Shown: in pieces, positions 1-7,154 of the stretch | Layout: each line of letters begins with the position of its first letter | How positions within the stretch are numbered: the stretch's first letter is position 1 | Source: JALSHZ01 sp964614535 | GTDB lineage: Bacteria > Pseudomonadota > Gammaproteobacteria > UWMA-0217 | Length of the DNA: 34,000 nt | Assembly (NCBI GenBank): GCA_964614535.1 | Contig: CAZTOZ010000070.1 | Location: 1-34,000 of the forward strand | Reading direction: 5' to 3' | Made by a program: the position numbers and the translations under genes | The notes under the pieces: generated by a model | What the model was told of the DNA's origin: nothing | The model's database searches: none | The model's input: only the letters and a program-made list of their open reading frames with translations

Positions 1-143
1 GCGTTAAACGGGAAGCCGGTGAGAGTCCGGCGCTGCCCCCGCAACGGTAAACAGGTGTACGTCATGCATAACGCCACTGTCGGCAGATGGGAAGGCGCAT
101 GACGGGGAATTTCCCACCTGTGAGCCCGGATACCGGCCTGAAG
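1..143 (+). promoter_or_regulatory. Cobalamin (AdoCbl) riboswitch, 5'-truncated by the window
   Basis: The segment carries the conserved cobalamin aptamer blocks in order: GGGAAGCCGGTGAGAGTCCG from about position 10, the GCTGCCCCCGCAAC core at about 32-45, the B12-box core GCCACTG at 73-79, and the closing GAGCCCGGATACCGGCCTGA at about 122-141. The 5' part of the P1/P2 stems lies before the window. It sits upstream of a BtuB-like receptor and a cobalamin operon, as expected for cobalamin-repressed control. The spacing from aptamer to the receptor start (about 130 nt) leaves room for an expression platform. Confidence 0.93.
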
Positions 144-212
144 CGAATCACCGTAACGACGACATGCGGGTGGCATGTGGGGATCGGATCATGTTGCTTC
201 TCTATCGTTCTA

Positions 213-228
213 CCACCGTTACCGGTGG
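213..228 (+). promoter_or_regulatory. Hairpin in the riboswitch-btuB leader (possible expression platform)
   Basis: CCACCG (213-218) and CGGTGG (223-228) form a 6-bp stem with a TTAC loop, about 40 nt before the receptor start. No U-run follows, so it is not a classical terminator. It could be part of a translation-level expression platform, but this is inference. Confidence 0.35.
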
Positions 229-270
229 ATGCCTCTCTCTGACGACCGATTTTGACCCGGCACTGGCGGT

Positions 271-2271
271 GTGAAACGTATGGCCGCGTCCATGATGCTG
301 TCGGCGGCGATGCTGCCGGCCGTGCCGTTGGCCGACAGGCTCGACGATGTCGTCGTCGAGGCCCCGGCATCGGTTCCGCGCATCGGTGATGTCGTGCGCG
401 AGGAAACCACCGCGGCAACCACTGTCGTTCGCGGTGAGCCGTTGCGTCGGCCGGGTGCCACGCTGCCCCGCGTGCTGCGACGTGAGGCAGGGTTGCAGGT
501 GCGGGAGTCGGGGGGGCTGGGTAGTTTTTCCAGTGCGTCGTTGCGGGGTGCATCGAGCGAGCAGGTGATGATCTACCTCGATGGGCTGCTGCTCAACGAC
601 GCTGCCGGTGGCGGTGTCAACCTATCCAATATCGATCTGCTGCAGGTCGAAGCGGTGGAAATCTATCGGGGCAGCACGCCGGTGCAATTGCCGCAGGCAT
701 CGCTCGGGGGGGCGATCAATCTGCGCAGTCATGCACCGGATGAAGCCATCCCGTGGCGTTGGCGGCTGGGGGCAGGGTCGTTCGGGGCGCGTGAAGCGGC
801 GATGCTCGGCAGTGCCAAGCATCGTGGCTGGGATACCCTGTTGTCACTCGGGTGGCGCGCCGCCGCCAACGATTTTCCCTATCGCAACGACAATGGTACG
901 GAATTCAATCAGGACGATGATTTCGACGACCACCGCCGCAACAGTGGGGTGGATCAGGCCTCGTTGTTGTTGAAGCTGGACCGCGACAATGGGGAGGAGC
1001 GGATCGATGCGGCCTTGCAGCTGTTCGAGAAGCGCCAGCGCATTCCCGATGATCGCAACACCCCTCACAACGATGCCCGACTCGATACCCGCACTGGCCG
1101 GTTGCAGCTCAACCGGCGGTTGTCTGGGGTTGGCGAAACCCTGTGGAATCTGCGCCTGGGAATGAACCTTGGCCGGCGTATCGAGACCTACGACGATACC
1201 GGCTCGACCATCGGCCTAGGCCGGCAACATGATCGCTGGAAAACCGATCTGGGTGGCGTGTCGGCCTATGGAGAGTATCTCGGGGAACAGCACACGTTGG
1301 CGCTGACCGTCGATTTTCGCGCCGAGCGCTATCGCGCCGAGGATCTGCTCCAACTGGAGCCCGACAGCAAGGCCCGGCGCGACGGCTGGAGTCTGGCCAT
1401 GCAGGACAGCCGGTACTACCTTGATGAAAGACTGTTGATCACCCCATCGCTGCGTTACCAGGCGGTGGCCGACCGTTTCGATGTCCAGGCTGTCTCCTTC
1501 GGTGGACGCCGCATCGATGACCAGTACCGATACCGCAGCTTTGATCCTTCGGTGGGCGCAAGATACGAAATTCATGATGGGCTGGTGGTGGCGGGCAATC
1601 TGGGGAGCTATCGGCGCCTGCCGTCGTTTTTCGAGCTTTTTGGTGATCGTGGGCTTTTTCTCGGCAATCCGGCGTTGCGCCCCGAGGCGGGGGTCAATGT
1701 CGATTTTCTCGTCCAGTGGCGGCCCGGGGCGACGCCCCCCGGCGTTGCAAGGCTCAATATCGAGGGCGGTGTCTTCTACAGCGACATCGACGACGCCATC
1801 AGCCGGGTCTATAACGCCCGTGGCATCGGCAAGTCGATCAATATCGAGGGGGCGCTCATCCGTGGTATCGAGTGGTCGCTCGCGACCACCTTCTCGAATC
1901 GCCTCGAACTCCACGTCCAGGGGACGTGGCAGGATGCGGAGAACCGCAACCGGTTCCCCGCTTTTCGAGGCAAGCAGCTTCCCGGGCAGGCCGCATCGAC
2001 ATTGTCCGTGCACCTGGCCTACCCGCTGCGGCGGGCGACGGTCTACTACGATTTCAGCGGCAGATACGACCGTTACTACGATACCGCCAACCTGCTGCCC
2101 GCCGAGGATCAGGCCGTGCATGACCTCGGTATCGACTGGCCACTCGGGCCGCTGAGGGCGGCGGTAGAGATCAGCAATATCACCGATGCGGTTTACGAGG
2201 ACTTCAATGGTTTTTCCAAACCGGGTCGTGCATTCCACTTTTCATTGACTTATCCAGGAGGATCAACCTGA
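271..2271 (+). CDS. btuB: TonB-dependent outer-membrane receptor, BtuB-like (corrinoid uptake)
   Basis: A 666-residue TonB-dependent receptor that should carry corrinoids across the outer membrane using TonB energy. Residues 1 to about 21 form a signal peptide with Lys-Arg at the N-terminus. The mature start carries a TonB-box-like DDVVVEAP. A plug domain (roughly residues 45-155) has the usual features, such as SLRGASSEQVMIYLDG and VEIYRGSTPV, followed by a 22-strand-type barrel ending in AFHFSLTY. The start is GTG at 271: an in-frame TGA lies at 253-255 and no earlier start exists, although ATG 280 is possible. The substrate call rests on the riboswitch upstream and the cobalamin genes downstream. 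The stop codon abuts the next gene's ATG, whose AGGAGG ribosome site lies inside this gene's end, so translation is probably coupled. Confidence 0.9.
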   Translation: MKRMAASMMLSAAMLPAVPLADRLDDVVVEAPASVPRIGDVVREETTAATTVVRGEPLRRPGATLPRVLRREAGLQVRESGGLGSFSSASLRGASSEQVMIYLDGLLLNDAAGGGVNLSNIDLLQVEAVEIYRGSTPVQLPQASLGGAINLRSHAPDEAIPWRWRLGAGSFGAREAAMLGSAKHRGWDTLLSLGWRAAANDFPYRNDNGTEFNQDDDFDDHRRNSGVDQASLLLKLDRDNGEERIDAALQLFEKRQRIPDDRNTPHNDARLDTRTGRLQLNRRLSGVGETLWNLRLGMNLGRRIETYDDTGSTIGLGRQHDRWKTDLGGVSAYGEYLGEQHTLALTVDFRAERYRAEDLLQLEPDSKARRDGWSLAMQDSRYYLDERLLITPSLRYQAVADRFDVQAVSFGGRRIDDQYRYRSFDPSVGARYEIHDGLVVAGNLGSYRRLPSFFELFGDRGLFLGNPALRPEAGVNVDFLVQWRPGATPPGVARLNIEGGVFYSDIDDAISRVYNARGIGKSINIEGALIRGIEWSLATTFSNRLELHVQGTWQDAENRNRFPAFRGKQLPGQAASTLSVHLAYPLRRATVYYDFSGRYDRYYDTANLLPAEDQAVHDLGIDWPLGPLRAAVEISNITDAVYEDFNGFSKPGRAFHFSLTYPGGST

Positions 2272-3501
2272 ATGCGAATCGAAGCGAAAAAAACAGACGG
2301 CCTTCTCTCTACGGCGCTTGTGGTGAGCGCACTGCTGTCCGGCTGTCAGGTCACCGGTAGTGGCGGTGAGAGCGGCCCCGTGGAATTACGAGGTCCGCAA
2401 AAAGCGGTCGTGGCGACAGTAGCGCCCGACTACTCCTCGGGCGCCCATGCAGTGTTTTCCACCGAGGCCCCGTTTTCCGGCAGCACCCAGCTGGCCCCGA
2501 CGATCTCCGATATCACCGTGACCTGCTCGGGTGAGTATCTCTACCGGATCGAACGTTTCCAGGGGGAGAACGTCTCCCGGTTCCATATCACCAAACCGGA
2601 CACGCCGATCTACCAATATTCCACCAAGGATGCCAGCGGTGTCGAAACGGCCAGCAGCAATCCCCATGGACTGGTCTTTGTTTCGCCGACCAAAGCCTAT
2701 CTTCTGCGCTACGGTAGCCCGAAGCTGTGGATCGTCAATCCGGCGGCCCAGACCGAAGCCGAATTCAAGCTGGGAGAAATTGACTTGTCGGCCTATAGCG
2801 TCGATGGCTCGCCCAACATGGCGGCCGGGGTCGTGGTCGATGGCAAGGCCTATATCGCTCTTCAGCGCTTGGACAAGAGCTATGCGCCGCAGGATGCTTA
2901 TGTCGCCGTCATCGATACCGAAACCGATGCCGAGATCGATACCGGAAAAGGGCGTGATGGCCTGAAAGGTCTTCCGTTGCCGGTCAGGAACCCGGCCGAC
3001 ATCGAATACAATGCGGCGGATGGGCTGGTCTATGTGCAAGGCGTTGGCCGTTATGGCAGCACCTACTCCGGTCGTGATCCAGAATATACGGGTGGCATCG
3101 CCAGCATCGATCCCCAGACGGGGCGGACAACGATGGTGCTGGACGATGGCGATGCGAACGATCATCCGCTGGGGTTGATCACCGGTATGGAGATCACCTC
3201 GGCCACCAGGGGTTATGTCATCGGATACAAGGGCTTCACCGACAATGCCCTCTACAGCTTCAATCCGGCCACCGGGAAAATCGACCGGGATGCCGATGGG
3301 AAGCCGAAAGTGGTTGCCGACGTCTCGGGCACTGGTATCGGCGGGCTCGCGGCCGACAATGGCGGTCGGCTCTGGGTCAGTATCGCCGAAGCGGGCGATC
3401 CGCGCCTGAAGATAATCGATGCGGCCGATGGCTCGGTGGTCAGTGAGCGCGTCCCCACGGTACTGAATCCCCAGACCATCACTTTCTGTGATTCACCCTG
3501 A
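2272..3501 (+). CDS. Lipoprotein with beta-propeller fold, BtuB-linked (BtuG-like candidate)
   Basis: A 409-residue predicted lipoprotein. A lipobox LLSGC places the acylated cysteine at residue 25, followed by a Gly/Ser-rich linker. The rest contains repeated blade-like units of about 45-55 residues, for example AYLLRYGSPKLWIVNPA, LVYVQGVGRYGS, NALYSFNPATGK and RLWVSIAEAGDPRLKIIDA, typical of YVTN/YncE-type beta-propellers. Only two cysteines follow the lipobox, C85 and C406 near the C-terminus, placed to close the propeller by a disulfide. It is fused head-to-tail with the BtuB-like gene under the riboswitch. In Bacteroides, BtuG is a surface beta-propeller lipoprotein that caps BtuB and binds B12 tightly. 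A similar role here is inference from architecture and context. A generic surface or periplasmic propeller is the alternative. Confidence 0.75.
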   Translation: MRIEAKKTDGLLSTALVVSALLSGCQVTGSGGESGPVELRGPQKAVVATVAPDYSSGAHAVFSTEAPFSGSTQLAPTISDITVTCSGEYLYRIERFQGENVSRFHITKPDTPIYQYSTKDASGVETASSNPHGLVFVSPTKAYLLRYGSPKLWIVNPAAQTEAEFKLGEIDLSAYSVDGSPNMAAGVVVDGKAYIALQRLDKSYAPQDAYVAVIDTETDAEIDTGKGRDGLKGLPLPVRNPADIEYNAADGLVYVQGVGRYGSTYSGRDPEYTGGIASIDPQTGRTTMVLDDGDANDHPLGLITGMEITSATRGYVIGYKGFTDNALYSFNPATGKIDRDADGKPKVVADVSGTGIGGLAADNGGRLWVSIAEAGDPRLKIIDAADGSVVSERVPTVLNPQTITFCDSP

Positions 3502-3568
3502 GCGGGTGCGGGTCGCCCTTCGGTCCATCGTGGGGCGGCGCCGGCTCGGCAGCAAAGGAGGCATGGCA

Positions 3569-4153
3569 ATGGTAAATGGAATGGACAAGCGGCATCGATG
3601 GATGCTCGCGGCAGCCCTCGGGATATTGATGGTGGTGACCCGTTACCACCATTTCGGCTCGATATTGCATCTGCCCGATGCTTCTTGGGCGATTTTCTTT
3701 GCGGGTGGTTTCTACCTGCGGCGACCGGGATGGCTGGCGGGGTTCCTGTTGCTGGCGGGCGGTATCGACTATTTCGCCATCACCCAGGGTGGCAGTAGTG
3801 GCTATTGTATCTCCCCCGCCTATCCCTTTTTGCTGCCGGCCTATGGGGCATTGTGGCTCGGGGGGCGGGTTTTCGCACACCACTATCACGGGGTGGCGCG
3901 CGATCTGGTGCGGCTGTTGGTGACGGCGCTGGTGGCGACGACGGTCTGTTTCTTCATCTCCAACGGTGCGTTCTATTGGCTGTCCGGTCGGGTCGATGCG
4001 CCGAACCTCTCCGAATATGCCAGCCGTTTCCTTCGTTATTACCCGATGTTTCTGCGCGGCACACTGGGATACCTGGCCGTCTTCGCGGCGATTCAATCCA
4101 TTTTTTCGATATTGCGCGACATCTACCGCGCGCCGGGGCAGGCGCCCCGATAG
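3569..4153 (+). CDS. btuM: BtuM-type cobalamin transporter (solitary ECF S-component-like)
   Basis: A 194-residue integral membrane protein with about six hydrophobic segments. It matches BtuM as described in Thiobacillus denitrificans, an S-component-like transporter that works without an ECF module and binds corrinoid cobalt through a cysteine. With the start at ATG 3569 the key residues fall at H28 (TRYHHFG), D67, C80 (SSGYCIS) and Y85, the same numbering I recall for the characterised protein. An RYYP arginine (R156) is shared with the second copy in this window. The start is chosen because AAAGGAGG ends 7 nt upstream. ATG 3563 is too close to it, and ATG 3581 is also possible. It lies 67 nt after the propeller lipoprotein and before cobO, giving an outer-to-inner membrane route. 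A paralogue lies at 17812-18393. Confidence 0.85.
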   Translation: MVNGMDKRHRWMLAAALGILMVVTRYHHFGSILHLPDASWAIFFAGGFYLRRPGWLAGFLLLAGGIDYFAITQGGSSGYCISPAYPFLLPAYGALWLGGRVFAHHYHGVARDLVRLLVTALVATTVCFFISNGAFYWLSGRVDAPNLSEYASRFLRYYPMFLRGTLGYLAVFAAIQSIFSILRDIYRAPGQAPR

Positions 4154-4167
4154 CCTTGCGGAGAAGC

Positions 4168-4773
4168 ATGAACCAGGATGAAGCGCAGCGCCACCGTGAG
4201 CGTATGAAGAGAAAAAAGGCGGTCGTCGATGCCGGCATCGAACGCGCAACCGAGGCCAGGGGGATCGTCGTCGTTCTCACCGGCAACGGCAAGGGCAAGA
4301 GCAGTTCCGGCTTCGGCATGGTGGCGCGGGCGCTCGGTCATGGCATGAAGGTGGCCGTGGTGCAGTTCATCAAGGGGAGTTTCTCCACCGGGGAGGAAGC
4401 CTTTTTTCGCCGTTTCCCGGACGAGGTGCAGTATCACGTCATGGGGGAGGGCTTCACCTGGGAGACGCAGGACAGGGCGCGCGACATTGCCACGGCACGC
4501 AAGGCCTGGACGCTGGCGCTCGATTTCCTCGCCGATGAGAAAATCGACATGGTGCTGCTCGACGAACTCAATATCGTCGTCCGGCTCGGTTATCTGCCGG
4601 CCGGGGAGGTGATCGAGGCGTTGCGGTGCCGCCCCCGGATGCAGCACGTCGTCATCACCGGGCGAGGGGCCGACGAGGGGGTGATCGACTACGCCGATAC
4701 CGTCACCGAAATGCGTGATATCAAGCACGCCTATCGGTCGGGCATCAAAGCGCAAAAGGGTGTGGAACTTTGA
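4168..4773 (+). CDS. cobO: Corrinoid adenosyltransferase, CobO/BtuR type
   Basis: A 201-residue cytoplasmic enzyme that transfers the 5'-deoxyadenosyl group of ATP to cob(I)alamin or cob(I)yrinate a,c-diamide. The N-terminal region is basic and is followed by the CobA-type P-loop GNGKGKSSSGFG at about residues 39-50. Other family features are VVQFIKG, LLDELNIVVRLGYL and the VITGRGA segment near the C-terminus. Length agrees with the family (about 190-205). The start at ATG 4168 is preceded by GGAGA; the open frame extends further upstream but there it overlaps btuM. It ends in a 4-nt overlap (TTGA) with cbiB, so the two are translationally coupled. Confidence 0.95.
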   Translation: MNQDEAQRHRERMKRKKAVVDAGIERATEARGIVVVLTGNGKGKSSSGFGMVARALGHGMKVAVVQFIKGSFSTGEEAFFRRFPDEVQYHVMGEGFTWETQDRARDIATARKAWTLALDFLADEKIDMVLLDELNIVVRLGYLPAGEVIEALRCRPRMQHVVITGRGADEGVIDYADTVTEMRDIKHAYRSGIKAQKGVEL

Positions 4774-5654
4774 CTGCGGTGGTGGTGTTGTCGGCGCTGC
4801 TGCTCGACGCCGTGATGGGCGAGCCGCGTCGCTGGCACCCGCTGGTCGGCTTCGGCCGGTGGGCCGGGTGGGTCGAATCGTGCTGCTATCGGTCCTCGGT
4901 TCTGCGTGGCGTCATTGCGCTGCTGATCGTCGTGACACCGTTCGTGACCGTTGCCTTCTGGCTCGATCATTTCGTGCTGGAGGCGTTGGTTCTCTATCTT
5001 GCCATCGGGGGGCGCAGCCTGGTGATGCACGCTGAAGACGTCCATGCCGCCCTCGTCCGGGGGAATCTGCGCCTGGCCCGACAGGCCGTCGGGAAAATCG
5101 TCAGTCGGCAGACCGATGGTATGTCGGCTGACGAGATCAGTAAAGCGACCGTGGAATCGGTGCTGGAAAATGGCAACGATGCCGTGTTCGGCGCCATTTT
5201 CTGGTATGTCCTTGCCGGCGCGCCGGGCGTGGTGCTGTACCGGCTGGTCAATACGCTCGATGCGCTCTGGGGCTATCGCAACGAACGGTATCACCGCTTC
5301 GGTCGCGCGGCCGCCCGGCTCGACGACCTGCTCAACCATTTTCCAGCGCGCTTGACCGCGATCGGTTACGCGATCGCCGGACGTTTCAGGCCGGCGCTCA
5401 CCAGCTGGCGTCTGCAGGCCCCGGCCTGGGAGAGCCCGAATGCCGGCGCCGTGATGGCGGCCGGTGCCGGGGCGTTGATGCTGCGGCTCGGCGGGTCGGC
5501 GATCTATGATGGCCGGCGCCGGAGCCGGCCCGCACTCGGGGTGGGTCGGGCGCCGGTGGCGGACGATATTCCGCGCGCCCTCAGCTTGCTGTATCGCTCG
5601 ATGGTGTTGTGGGTCGTCGTGCTGGTGGTGCTGGAGGGCGTGCAGCTTGCTTGA
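4770..5654 (+). CDS. cbiB: Adenosylcobinamide-phosphate synthase CbiB (CobD in P. denitrificans naming)
   Basis: A 294-residue inner-membrane enzyme that amidates adenosylcobyric acid with aminopropanol (or its phosphate) to give cobinamide (phosphate). Family blocks are visible: LLLDAVMGEPRRWHPLVGFG at the N-terminus, then the central DGMSADEISKATVESVLENG and NTLDALWGYRNERYHRFG segments and the RLDDLLNHFPARLTA block. Several hydrophobic helices lie between. The start is TTG at 4770, overlapping the cobO stop. The end overlaps the following decarboxylase gene by 8 nt. The neighbour supplies the aminopropanol phosphate this enzyme uses. Confidence 0.93.
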   Translation: MTAVVVLSALLLDAVMGEPRRWHPLVGFGRWAGWVESCCYRSSVLRGVIALLIVVTPFVTVAFWLDHFVLEALVLYLAIGGRSLVMHAEDVHAALVRGNLRLARQAVGKIVSRQTDGMSADEISKATVESVLENGNDAVFGAIFWYVLAGAPGVVLYRLVNTLDALWGYRNERYHRFGRAAARLDDLLNHFPARLTAIGYAIAGRFRPALTSWRLQAPAWESPNAGAVMAAGAGALMLRLGGSAIYDGRRRSRPALGVGRAPVADDIPRALSLLYRSMVLWVVVLVVLEGVQLA

Positions 5655-6663
5655 GCACGGCGGTCGGTTACGAATGGCGGCGCGGCGTTACGGCATCGCC
5701 CCCGACGAGTGGCTCGATCTCTCCACCGGCATCAACCCCAACGGCTGGCCGGTGCCAATGCTGCCGGCCGATTGCTGGCAGCGCTTGCCGGAGGACGACG
5801 ATGAGCTGACCGATGCCGCTCGTGAGTACTATGGCTGCAACACCCTTTTGCCGGTGGCCGGCAGCCAGCAGGCGATCATGGCGCTGCCGGGGCTGCGGCG
5901 CCGCGGCCGTGTCGGTCTGCTCAAGCTGGCCTACGCCGAGCACGCCCAGGCGTGGGCGATGCAGGGGCACGATGTGGTGTTTCTGGAAGCGTCCGAGATC
6001 GACGCCGCGGTATCCACGCTCGATGTCTTGTTGCTCATCAACCCCAACAATCCGACCGGGCTGCGTTTTTCCCCCGATCACCTGCTGGCGTGGGGGCGGA
6101 GGTTGCGTCGCAACGGGGGCTGGCTGATCGTCGATGAGGCCTTTGCCGATACCGAAGCCGGCCTTGGCTTGGCACCGGCGGTGGGGCGGGAAGGGTTGAT
6201 CGTATTGCGTTCGGTGGGAAAGTTTTTTGGCCTGGCGGGGGCGAGGGTCGGTTTCGTGCTCGCCTGGCCGGCACTGCTGGCCGCCGTTCGGCGGCAGATC
6301 GGGCCGTGGCCCATTTCCGCTCCGGCACGTCATCTGGTGGCCGCCGCGTTGCGTGACGGAGCGTGGCAGCGAACGATGGCGCGTCGGCTGCGCAAGGCCA
6401 GTGGTCGGTTGGCCCGATTGCTGGCGGTTCGGGGCCTGGTGCCCGACGGGGGTTGCGATCTGTTTCAATGGTGCCGCCATTCCCGGGCCGCCGAGATTCA
6501 TGAACGCCTGGCGCGGCAGGGGATATTGGTTCGGCGTTTCGACGAACCGGCCAGCCTGCGTTTTGGTCTGCCCGGGACAGAGGCGGAATGGCACCGCCTG
6601 GCGTCGGCGCTGGATGCCGTTGCCGGGGAGGAAAAGCTCCCGGGTTGCCCGTCGGGTATTTGA
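5647..6663 (+). CDS. cobD: L-threonine-O-3-phosphate decarboxylase (PLP enzyme; CobD/CobC)
   Basis: A 338-residue fold-type I PLP enzyme, histidinol-phosphate aminotransferase-like. It makes (R)-1-amino-2-propanol phosphate for attachment to cobyric acid by CbiB. The N-terminus LEHGGRLRMAARRYGI followed by WLDLSTGINPNGWP is characteristic. LLLINPNNPTG and WLIVDEAFAD line the cofactor site, and SVGKFFGLAGARVG gives the Schiff-base lysine, K192 by the chosen start. I chose TTG 5647 because it immediately precedes the conserved LEHGG block; the frame stays open upstream but runs over cbiB. Naming differs: this is cobD in Salmonella and cobC in P. denitrificans. The final residues are followed by a 110-nt gap before the next gene. 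Confidence 0.92.
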   Translation: MLEHGGRLRMAARRYGIAPDEWLDLSTGINPNGWPVPMLPADCWQRLPEDDDELTDAAREYYGCNTLLPVAGSQQAIMALPGLRRRGRVGLLKLAYAEHAQAWAMQGHDVVFLEASEIDAAVSTLDVLLLINPNNPTGLRFSPDHLLAWGRRLRRNGGWLIVDEAFADTEAGLGLAPAVGREGLIVLRSVGKFFGLAGARVGFVLAWPALLAAVRRQIGPWPISAPARHLVAAALRDGAWQRTMARRLRKASGRLARLLAVRGLVPDGGCDLFQWCRHSRAAEIHERLARQGILVRRFDEPASLRFGLPGTEAEWHRLASALDAVAGEEKLPGCPSGI

Positions 6664-6773
6664 ATTTCTGTTGTTATTCACCAGACTCACTGGGTCTCCG
6701 GTCGATGGATCCAAACGATGGTTGGAGGATGGAGCGGAGGAAAATATCCATTTTGTGACGGAAGGAGACAAAG

Positions 6774-7154
6774 ATGAAAAAGTGGATGGTTTCGATTGTC
6801 GGGACGGTTGCCGCGGGTCCGTTGGTCATGGCGGCGCCACCATGCAAGACACCGTTTGGCAATGGTTTTTGTTACCGGATGCTGCCGATGGATGTCTGTA
6901 CGATGACGTTGATACCCGAGGAGGAGGATGAGTGCATCATCATCTACAAGCCCGGTTCGAGCCAGGGCACGATCAAACTGGTGAAGAAATCGGAGTTGAA
7001 GGCCAAGGCGCGGCCGCCGAAGAAAACCGGGGTGGATATCAAGCCTTCGCTCGACAATGCGACCTTCCCCGATCCCAGGCGCATCGGTGATGACAAGGGG
7101 CCGCTGAAAACGCAGTCCGAAAACGCCACCTTTCCCAAGCGCGCCACCGAGTGA
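6774..7154 (+). CDS. Unknown secreted protein with four cysteines
   Basis: I do not recognise this 126-residue protein. It starts at ATG 6774 behind a good ribosome site (GGAAGGAGA). Residues 1 to about 21 form a signal peptide (KKW, hydrophobic core, VMAAPP), so export to the periplasm is likely. The mature part has four cysteines (C24, C33, C42, C54) in its first third, enough for two disulfides. An acidic stretch (PEEEDE), a basic linker and two copies of NATFP about 24 residues apart follow. It sits between two cobalamin genes, and its stop overlaps the cobQ GTG start (GTGA), so it is expressed with cobQ. A link to cobalamin is inferred from position only. Confidence 0.75.
   Translation: MKKWMVSIVGTVAAGPLVMAAPPCKTPFGNGFCYRMLPMDVCTMTLIPEEEDECIIIYKPGSSQGTIKLVKKSELKAKARPPKKTGVDIKPSLDNATFPDPRRIGDDKGPLKTQSENATFPKRATE

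Noticed and set aside
1216..2238. Long antisense frame (340 codons) inside the receptor gene
   Set aside because: It is a shadow caused by high GC in third codon positions; it has no start context and no family features.
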